A stretch of DNA of 64,000 nt from Antedon bifida. Lineage: Eukaryota > Echinodermata > Crinoidea > Comatulida > Antedonidae. Below the pieces are notes generated by a model. That model was not told the origin of the DNA. It saw only the letters and a program-made list of their open reading frames with translations, and did no database searches. A program made the translations under genes and the position numbers. Positions 58,201-64,000 of the stretch are shown here, one piece after another. The DNA lies in NCBI GenBank assembly GCA_963402885.1, contig OY727100.1:21361665-21425664 (forward strand), read 5' to 3'. Within the stretch, counting starts at the first letter, position 1, and the number at the start of each line of letters is the position of its first letter.

Positions 58201-61200
58201 AAATATGTTGCCATTTTTTCAAAAGACATTTAAAGGACCAAATTCAAGATGGCCGGCAGCATTTAAATAACCCTATTAAAAATCAGAATATCACCAATAA
58301 TACAAATTATGAATGTGGAACAAGTCCGTTTTGATGGTATTACTGTACCCATTATACAATCTTAACTATGTAAAGCGATAATCTGTCGGCCATCTTGGAT
58401 TTCAAAATGGCCACCACTAAAAATTAAATTCTTTAAATAATTTTTTTTAAATATGTGTGCATAAATTGTTGTTGGTACACAATGTTCTAAAATTGTCACT
58501 TCTCACAGGATTGTCTAAATATAAGGCTGTCTAAAGTTGTCAATGTTCTCTATATAACAGATATATAATACCCTACTATGACTCTTAAATTAACTAATCG
58601 TTCAAAGTTGGAGTTACAAAAGTATGGAACAACTTACCAATTTATATCAAATATTCAACAACAATTACGTCTAACTAGAGGGTGGGCTAGGAGTGTAAAT
58701 GATGGTTCTCGGAATGATAATGACTCAGGTAAAAAGGTTTTAGAAGGACGTTCTCTTTGTACGTTTTCTGTCGGTTACCATTATTGAAAATGCTTGACAT
58801 TCGAGAAACTAAACCTACTCTGTATCACAGTGTCTTAGATGATTAATAACATTTTAAAGTATAGTGTTTATTGTTTTGTAGGGCCCTTATAGGGCGGAGG
58901 CAGAGTTCATTTGAGGGAGATGCTTATTCGAGGGATTTTTTAGTTTTAATAATATCGTAACATTTATAATCAAATACAATCTTCTAATATATATGAAAAG
59001 TGGTAAAAAATAATAACAAATGCTTGGTAAATTGTAGTTAACAGTGTGATGAATTCTATTACAAATAGTATAATTGTGTAGTTGCAAGGTGAACCTGTGA
59101 ACTCATCGTGAACCCGGAAATTACTTTGACCGCGTACAATTGAAATTGAGTTGAAAATCTACCGATGAAATCAGAAATTTTGTTTTAAAACTCTTTATAA
59201 TATATTCCTAAGATAGAAATATGGAACAATATCGTAATAGTAAAAACTGTTATTAAATTTACATTTCGCGGTACATCTGAGATAGTTCAGGTAGGTATCC
59301 AAGGCAGAGATTTGTTCCAAAGTTTTTCCATTGTGCTCGCAGAATTAACCATAATTTATATATAGAGTCTAAATTACAGATCTCATTTCTTTTCATGAAA
59401 CTGAAACTTGACAGGAGACAGGACCACAATATAAAACAAGTGCATTTATACCTCATTGTGAAATCCTGTATAAATATGATGTTAAATAATAAATGCGTTA
59501 TTGCTATGTAATTCAATGTCCTTCAGGGCCATAGTCACCAGTATGGTTGGTAAGTTTTCAACCTGTCAACTTTTGGCAGAAGCTTGAAGGAAATAAAGAT
59601 ACAGCTCATTCACAAGGTTATTCATAGGCAGCATTAACTCCTACTTCTCATCTTCTACAATCTCAACTGATTTCATTAGCTATATACCCCTACAGATAGA
59701 CCACCATTATACACTGGTTTGATGAGTACACATGGTTGTGGTATAAAAACTCATGTACTAGGGAAAGACAAAAATGCCTGGTGATGACTCTTGCCCGAGA
59801 TGAGTGGAGGTGGACAGAGATGACATCAAGAAGCAATTATTATGTCGACCCGGTAAACTACATGACTTTTGGACTGTAGCATTGTGAAAATAGTGTTGAG
59901 GCCAGTGCTTTTGTTGAAACTGAACTTGTATTACCTATACAACCAGTGACACAAATATCTTAGATGGAAAACATCTTAGAGATGATATCCCGATTAATGA
60001 AGAATGCTGCAATTCGCACAAAGGTGTTTGTTGGCCATGGCATGAATGGGATACCAAGAAAAAGATGAATATTGGCAAAAAAATATAAAATATATATGAC
60101 GGTGAATACAGGTGACAAACTTATCAAAGTAAAAGAGGACTCCTATAGAGATTATTTGGCGGTGAAATGAGGTATTGCAGTACTTTTGCCAATTTGTTTC
60201 TGAACAAGCTTGTTGGGATCACAGATCAGTCTGTGGAAGTTTGATGGATACAGTAGTAGAAAACGAAGGAAGGACAGAAGCACACTAATTAAAAATATAT
60301 ATATGACGGTGAATACAGGTGACAAACTTATCAAAGTAAAAGAGGACTCCTATAGAGATTATTTGGCGGTGAAATGAGGTATTGCAGTACTTTTGCCAAT
60401 TTGTTTCTGAACAAGCTTGTTGGGATCACAGATCAGTCTGTGGAAGTTTGATGGATACAGTAGTAGAAAACGAAGGAAGGACAGAAGCACACTAATTCTG
60501 CTTTCTCTCTACAACTTGCTTCTACAAATGCAGACAGAGAAAGAGATTCTAAGTGAAGTATCATTTTGTTTGAAAGAGGCTGATCATAAAGGTATTAACT
60601 TGAATACAGAGAGTCGACGAAATCTAAATGATGTGGTTAAACTATATTCCTATATATGTCCGAGACACAAGAAAACGATATCTGCACACATGGAAAGTAC
60701 ACATGCTTTTATCAAATATTTCTTCGCTCATGACCACCTGAACTACGACCGGTTACTTCCGCTGTATCAATTTCAACAGATTACTGAAACAAATTACAGA
60801 TATTGGAGTTTATGAGAGGACATGTATGTGTGGGACTTGCTGGATTTACATCAATTGATCAGGGTTATTGAGCGTGGTATCATTGAAATAACACAAATTA
60901 ATGATTTCATCAGAGCTGGCAAATCTAGTTGATGAGTTTGAAAGCCAACATTTAAAGAGAGATGATATCCCGATTAATGAAGAATGCTGCAATTCGCACA
61001 AAGGTGTTTGTTGGCCATGGCATGATGAAATTGGACAGAAAATGTTTGAGGCATTAGTAAAAGTCTTGTAGAAGGCAAACTGTCTATATGGGATCCTAAG
61101 AAAAAGATGAATATTGGCAAAAAATATATGACGGTGAATACAGGTGACAAACTTATCAAAGTAAAAGAGGACTCCTATAGAGATTATTTGGCGGTGAAAT

Positions 61201-64000
61201 GAGGTATTTCAGTACTTTTGCCAATTTGTTTCTGAACAAGCTTGTTGGGATCGCAGATCAGTCTGTGGAAGTTTGATGGATACAGTAGTAGAAAACGAAG
61301 GAAGGTCAACTTACTGTATCGCATTTAAGATTAGAAATATTTCATTGAAGGACTTTGGCAGAGTTAGTTGTCATTTAACTGAAGAAGTTTATGAGATGTT
61401 TTAATATGAAGAAGTGTACTGTCAGTACTATAGACCTCCTTATGGTCAACATTTTGTGTTAATCACCATGTTGTTGTCATAAGCATATCATTTTGTGTAT
61501 TTCAATCTAATTTTATTTAACTTACACACGTTTTAATAAGAAATTTAACCCATTTTTTAAAAAATGGGGGCCATTTTGAATTTCAAAATGGCCGCCATTT
61601 TGTGGTAGTCATCAATGTTGTTGTCATAGGCCTGTCATTTTATGTGATTTCAATCAACGTCATAACTTGCACATGTTTTAATAAGAAATTTAATCCATTT
61701 TTAAAAAATGGCGGCCATTTTGAAATTCAAAATGTCAGAATACTAATGAATATAGGTTTATAATAATTCTTATATAGCAGAGAACCCATATGAACTTAAA
61801 ATACTATTCATAAAAGGTGTTACTTTGTCCAATATGGTACAGTACATTTATTGGCTATTTTACGTATTGGCGGCCATCTTGGATTTGACACCCTTAAGCT
61901 TTTTTTTAAAAAATGGCAACATATTTTTTTCATTACTTTACATACTAAAGACACTAAATCAGCTGGAATTTTGCTTTTAACAAAAAAATGACACGAAATT
62001 ACATAGTGGCCTACATTATAATACTAGTTTGATAGTTACAAATTAAAAACTAGAATTTAATTCGTCACTTTGACGAATTATAGGTGATCATTTTTATCAT
62101 TTTACTGAAATTAATTTTTTTTTTCATGCACGTACGTTAACATACGATCGGAAAATGTTGATGTATGTCATCCTATTATATGCTTATAGTGCTGAGTTGT
62201 GCTTATATGCCATATACAATATGTACAGTATATACAGTACTGTATATCTATATACAGTGTAGCATAGGTGAAATTACGGGACACACATGTTCTAATGTTT
62301 TGGCATGATGACGTTATCAAACTAAACTTTAAGATGACAATTTCGAAAGATAATTAATTGAGCAAAAAAATATAAGATTTGGAAAAAAATTTGGCACGTA
62401 GAAGCGCTGTGCGCGCTCTTTGAATTGTGTATAACTTTGACGAAAAATATGAAAAAACTACTTTTTCACTTCAACTGGCCATATGTTAACGTCACAACAT
62501 CCGATAGGCTTAATTTTTATATGAATTAATATCTACATTTCATCAGCTTTCATAATAAATTATAATCATCAAGGTAACCTTCAATTCTGAAGAGCTGTAA
62601 GATATTCAAATTTACTGCGAAGGTGAAATTACACGGCCTACGTTATTCAAGTTTTTACGCGTGATGACGTCATTAAAATGAAGATAGTGTCAATTCATGA
62701 TAAAGATAATTAATTAAGCAAGCACATACTGAAAGTTGTGCGAAATTCGAGCACACATAACCAAGATGCGCTCTGTTGAATGGGATAATCTACACAAAAA
62801 GATAACAAATCCTAATTTTTAAATTCAAGTGGCCATTTGATGACGTCAAAACATTTTGTACGTAAAATGTGTACATGAATTCATATCTACAACTCAATGG
62901 CTTCCAGAATAAGTTAAAAAAATCGGGGTCATCTTGCATTCTGAAGAATTATTTTCATTTTAAAAAAGACCTATTTTTCACCATTTTCAGAACTTTTGTA
63001 AAATTAATGTGCGCATTTTGTCATTTTTAACGTGCTCGTATAGCGTTATTTTAAGTCGGAACTGACTCAAATTTGGTGAATGTACTAAGGATGGTGAGTA
63101 GAATGAGATTTGTAAAAAAAATTCATATTTTTTACGCTTTTTAAGTATCGCGCGCGCAAAAACGCATTTTTGCGCAGTAATTTTTTGAAACACGCAAATG
63201 GCCTAATTCATGCTCTAAATTGATCAAAACTTAATTTTGAGGGTTTTAAATTTTTAACGCGCGATATCATGTGATGAAACTACGTGCGCGTGCGTTTTTA
63301 TTTGCTAATATTTTTACCCTTGATCTGAAGTTTACGTGTAGTGAATTTCATTAATATGTGATAATGAATTATGGAGATATGATTGATAATGTGATTTCGC
63401 AAAATGGCGTATAAATGTCGTCACGGATGAGTGATCACGCTGGAAAGCTTATTAGGATTAAGTTGTATTATTTGAAAGATATTCTGAAATTTTTGTAATC
63501 ATTGACATTAAACTTTTTGAGATAATTGTTACACAAAATAGTGTACAGAAACAATAAAAAGAAAAAAAAAAATAAAAAAAATAATAATAAAGATTTTATA
63601 CAATAACAATAGGTGATCATTTTATTCTAAATGATCACCTAATAAAAGAAGCCCTATATATAAAATGAAATAACCCATCTCTTAACAAACAAATAATTTG
63701 ATAGTGTAGCATATATTTACCTGATATGGCCAATACCACTTGTTGTCAGTTGGCCTTCGTTATCTGGAGAAAATGTTACACGGAAAACATCTTGAGAGAA
63801 AGCCTTGGATCGCAACATAATCACCTCATCTGCCCAATTCCACACGGTCAGCATAAAATCTGGACTGCTTCCAACCGAGGCAAGCAGTGACCCCGACGGA
63901 TTGAAATCAATGTGAGCATAGGCCGTCTCTGTCCCCTCTCGTAAAATACGATACAGCTTTAGTGACGGGAACTCATAAATGTTTATATTAGGCATTACTC
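42119..64000 (-). CDS. CFAP44: Cilia- and flagella-associated protein 44, 5'-truncated
   Basis: Twenty-nine consecutive exons, each GT-AG and in phase, give about 1716 residues from the window edge to TAA at 42119-42121. The N-terminal half has WD-type propeller repeats; the C-terminal half is coiled coil. Diagnostic segments are [91 protein letters not shown] and [20 protein letters not shown], all matching vertebrate CFAP44 (WDR52). CFAP44 is an axonemal protein of the tether/tetherhead complex that links the inner dynein f/I1 motor to the doublet, and it is needed for sperm flagella in mammals. Vertebrate protein is about 1850 residues, so perhaps 100-200 N-terminal residues lie beyond 64000. 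Confidence 0.96.
42500..42665 (-). repeat. Dispersed repeat with hammerhead-core-like motif
   Basis: On the minus strand the order is CACTGATGAAGGGCTAGTGT, TGCCCGAAAGCTCTGCTAAC, TGGCTGTTTTACTTTATCGT, then TTGAGATCCAGCCACTGATA. Related to 28030-28152 and 54425-54745. The CTGATGA ... GAAA spacing with a GGGC/GCCC stem resembles Penelope-type pseudo-LTR ends. Confidence 0.55.
42766..43028 (+). repeat. tRNA-derived SINE, CCCAGGTGTACAAATGGGTA type
   Basis: The head GTGTGGCGCAGTGTGTTGGA with B-box-like GCGAGTTTGAATCC is followed by the body TTGTGTCCTTAGGCAAGACA, CCACCCAGGTGTACAAATGG, GCTGATTAATAGCTGCATTG and AATGACCAGGGTAATGAGGG. This body is typical of widespread deuterostome SINEs, from memory. 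A tail-only copy is at 53165-53275. Confidence 0.7.
43282..43302 (-). CDS. CFAP44: CFAP44 candidate 21-nt microexon
   Basis: GTAACAG acceptor and GTAAATAT donor enclose 21 nt encoding SLGPAMM, phase 0 to phase 0, between exons 44461-44595 and 42368-42436. Skipping it also preserves the frame. Confidence 0.4.
43386..43537. repeat. 52-bp tandem repeat, ~3 copies
   Basis: GAGGTATGGGATTACTATAT starts at 43386, 43438 and 43490. Each unit holds an internal hairpin, GGGATTACTAT / ATAGTAGTCCC. Confidence 0.85.
43943..44098. mobile_element. CTCTGTCTACAC-family MITE copy
   Basis: First copy after the long gap, in a CFAP44 intron. AAAGTTCTGTCTACACTATC to GTAGACAGAGCTTAA. Confidence 0.8.
45243..45536. 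repeat. Minisatellite built on the palindrome TACTGCAGTA
   Basis: About 13 units of GTAGTTACTGCAGTAGAAAA and shorter variants (14-33 bp spacing) in the CFAP44 intron 44976-45565. Single seeds of the same motif occur at 44704-44721, 45117-45130 and 27893-27912. Confidence 0.85.
45873..45973. mobile_element. CTCTGTCTACAC-family MITE, one end deleted
   Basis: Starts at CACTATCAAACTTTATATGA and ends TATATGGGCACATC, 19 bp from the donor of exon 45992-46168. The right terminus is missing. Confidence 0.7.
48355..48530. mobile_element. Diverged relative of the 8469-8690 MITE
   Basis: CATGCGTGACATGTGATACA, CCTGTATTTCAGAATATGCC and AATACAGTGCTGAGAATCAT follow the order seen at 8540-8690. The left end is weak. 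Confidence 0.5.
48790..48925. mobile_element. CTCTGTCTACAC-family MITE copy, short
   Basis: TAAGCTCTGTCTACACTATC to GTAGACAGAGCTTTA, 136 bp, one CACTACC unit lost. It lies 22 bp from CFAP44 exon 48583-48767. Confidence 0.8.
50020..50215. repeat. Dispersed repeat, TACACCGGGGTAACCCCC family
   Basis: Second large member of the 9070-9260 family: CCAGTACACCGGGGTAACCC, AAAAGATGCACTGGGTTCTT and GATGTGTACACTGGACGTTA in the same order. Confidence 0.6.
50893..51202. mobile_element. Two adjacent CTCTGTCTACAC-family MITEs plus debris
   Basis: Copies at 50893-51030 and 51066-51202 lie 35 bp apart. MITE inner fragments without ends follow at 51230-51300 and 51575-51645 (CCATATATGG.CACGATGACATC type). All lie in the CFAP44 intron 50816-52091. 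Confidence 0.8.
52092..52202 (-). CDS. CFAP44: CFAP44 basic exon of uncertain conservation
   Basis: In phase, 37 codons, starting [20 protein letters not shown] and ending SEFPQFP before a GTTAAG donor. It joins the end of the WD region to the coiled coil. I do not recognise this segment from vertebrate CFAP44. It is flanked by MITE fragments on both sides. It could be a lineage-specific or skipped exon, because skipping keeps the frame. Confidence 0.55.
52251..52347. mobile_element. CTCTGTCTACAC-family MITE, right end deleted
   Basis: Begins TAAAGCTCTATCTACACAAT and ends in GGGCACGTCACATCAC, 20 bp from the donor of CFAP44 exon 52368-52674. Confidence 0.7.
52368..64000 (-). CDS. CFAP44: CFAP44 WD-repeat exons
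   Basis: Exons, high to low: 63721-64000 (continues off the window), 57612-57891, 57133-57291, 56761-56908, 56411-56505, 56028-56243, 55779-55889, 55421-55573, 53920-54040, 53291-53397, 52943-53103 and 52368-52674. WD-like blades include [48 protein letters not shown] and [15 protein letters not shown] charged helix ([20 protein letters not shown], exon 53920-54040) separates two blade groups, as in other CFAP44 proteins. Intron 57892-63720 (5.8 kb) is the longest and is filled by nested transposons. Confidence 0.94.
52743..52919. mobile_element. CTCTGTCTACAC-family MITE with three CACTACCATATTTGGG units
   Basis: The inner repeat TATCACTACCATATTTGGG is present three times rather than one or two; the left terminus is eroded (ATTACACTATTAAAC) and the right is intact. 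Confidence 0.75.
53165..53275 (+). repeat. SINE tail fragment
   Basis: AACACAACTGCACTGATTAC, TAGCTGCAACATTATCGAGC and CAATGACTGGGGTAAT match the 3' body of the 42766-43028 SINE. No tRNA head. Confidence 0.5.
53625..53878 (+). repeat. Dispersed ~250-bp repeat (copy 3 of 3)
   Basis: AATTCAACCAAAAACCCATT, GGCTGGCAGCCAATTTGACT and ACTATTATGTGACATTAAAA, ending GGGACAATATATCTTTAAGA. Same orientation as 26765-27012. Confidence 0.65.
54425..54745 (+). repeat. Penelope-like repeat end with 68-bp triplication
   Basis: Starts CTGATGAAGGGCTAGTGTTG then CCCAAAAGCTG (the GAAA of the 42.6-kb copy is AAAA here). Three 68-bp units of TATCTCCATTGAGATCCAGC then CACTG follow, at steps of 68 bp (54531, 54599, 54667). 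Confidence 0.65.
54860..54985 (+). repeat. tRNA-derived SINE-like element, plus orientation
   Basis: TGGAGCTGTAGCTTGGTGGT and TTCAACTCCACTCCCTAAGC match the head and body of the 39130-39312 family. The B-box region is decayed. Confidence 0.5.
57420..57562. mobile_element. CTCTGTCTACAC-family MITE copy
   Basis: TTAAGCTCTGTCTACACTAT to GTAGACAGAGCTTAA, 143 bp, 49 bp from CFAP44 exon 57612-57891. The TTAA at both ends is perfect. Confidence 0.85.
57956..58097. mobile_element. CTCTGTCTACAC-family MITE, interrupted left part
   Basis: Intact left end and inner repeats up to CACATCACACTTTTGTG. The missing terminus ACTAGTTTGATAGT reappears at 62024-62037, so the 3.9-kb element between them inserted here. 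Confidence 0.75.
60091..60500. repeat. 207-bp near-identical tandem duplication
   Basis: The block from ATATATGACGGTGAATACAG to GGACAGAAGCACACTAATT occurs at about 60091-60296 and 60298-60500. A third partial copy lies at 61123-61310. A separate block (GATGATATCCCGATTAATGA ... TTTGTTGGCCATGGCATGA) is duplicated at 59978 and 60962. Confidence 0.85.
60417..60815 (+). pseudogene. Decayed ORF inside the 3.9-kb element
   Basis: The longest open stretch of the element (about 132 codons). It contains [20 protein letters not shown] and [20 protein letters not shown] then [11 protein letters not shown]. The FF.HD..NY.R..PLY pattern recalls a large uncharacterised family seen in many invertebrate genomes; I cannot name a function. 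Downstream fragments in other frames ([20 protein letters not shown] then [18 protein letters not shown] at about 61083-61198) look like continuation of the same protein after frameshifts. The reading frame is broken by stops and duplications. Confidence 0.5.
61471..61735. repeat. 147-bp tandem pair with AAAATGGCGGCCATTTT palindromes
   Basis: TTGTTGTCAT begins at 61471 and 61618. Each unit ends in TTAATAAGAAATTTAA.CCAT and a NAAATGGCGGCCATTTTGAA-type palindrome. Confidence 0.75.
62040..63690. mobile_element. Second inserted repeat block next to the MITE remnant
   Basis: Starts with the 240-bp block shared with 31120-31400 and continues with two diverged ~355-bp tandem units (GATGACG at 62307 and 62663; CAACTGGCCATATG.TAACGTC and TCAAGTGGCCATTTGATGAC). 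It ends with an AGGTGATCATTTTATTCTAA hairpin at 63612-63642. TTTGATAGTGTAG, the outermost part of a MITE, follows at 63699. No ORF is recognised. Confidence 0.55.

Larger units (their letters stand above)
58098..62023. mobile_element. 3.9-kb element with ~180-bp imperfect terminal inverted repeats
   Basis: The left end (TGTAGGCTGGTATGTC ... TTTTTTGTTAAAAGCAAA ... AAAAAATATGTTGCCATTTT ... CAAGATGGCCG) is mirrored at 61860-62015 (CGGCCATCTTGG ... AAAATGGCAACATATTTTTT ... TTTTGCTTTTAACAAAAAAA ... GTGGCCTACATT). Identity is roughly 75% by eye. The interior has a decayed ORF, internal duplications and CAAAATGGCCGCCATTTTG palindromes. No transposase is recognised. Confidence 0.7.

Noticed and set aside
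59580..59960. Possible coding stretch ([20 protein letters not shown]) in the 3.9-kb element
   Set aside because: Short, no family recognised and several stops nearby; treated as non-coding element interior.
62281..63400. Regulatory region with repeated TGACGTCA sites
   Set aside because: The sites belong to tandem ~355-bp repeat units of a dispersed element, so regulatory meaning is unlikely without other evidence.

Overview
The window looks like nuclear DNA of an invertebrate animal. It is AT-rich, has split genes with GT-AG introns, and is packed with short inverted-repeat transposons, tRNA-derived SINE-like repeats and minisatellites. Two of the four genes (IFT46, CFAP44) build motile cilia. 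The protein content and SINE style would fit an echinoderm-type marine deuterostome, but that is a guess from general appearance and I cannot name a species. No prokaryotic features, CRISPR arrays or operons are present.

Four protein genes can be assembled exon by exon; every junction proposed here has a GT-AG intron and compatible codon phase. (1) 413-4103, plus strand: 3' part of an SSUH2-like gene with six CxxC zinc-finger motifs; its 5' end lies outside the window. (2) 8813-30170, minus strand: a GRAMD1/Aster sterol-transfer gene (GRAM, VASt and one C-terminal membrane segment), with three candidate alternative first exons and three small phase-neutral cassette exons. (3) 37249-40361, plus strand: a complete IFT46 gene in 8 exons. 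(4) 42119-64000, minus strand: CFAP44 (WD-repeat plus coiled-coil axonemal protein), 29 exons seen; its 5' end is cut by the window edge.

GRAMD1 and IFT46 are divergent. Their start codons are separated by 7.1 kb that is almost wholly repetitive: a pair of inverted arms of about 200 bp lies close to each start codon and encloses a 99-bp tandem array, a 1.86-kb tandem array with tRNA-like cloverleafs, and a Penelope-like fragment. IFT46 and CFAP44 are convergent, with stop codons 1.76 kb apart.

The dominant repeat is a palindromic MITE of about 160 bp with TTAAGCTCTGTCTACACTAT-type ends, present in about 20 recognisable copies, mostly in GRAMD1 and CFAP44 introns, with none between about 22 and 43.9 kb. 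Several insertions are nested, so relative ages can be read: MITEs inside SINEs, a SINE inside a MITE, and a 3.9-kb element inside a MITE in the longest CFAP44 intron. No clearly new protein system was found. The most unusual structures are the repeat-split divergent promoter, the minisatellite made from the SSUH2 stop-codon region, the multiple in-phase GRAMD1 first exons, and hammerhead-core-like motifs in dispersed repeats.
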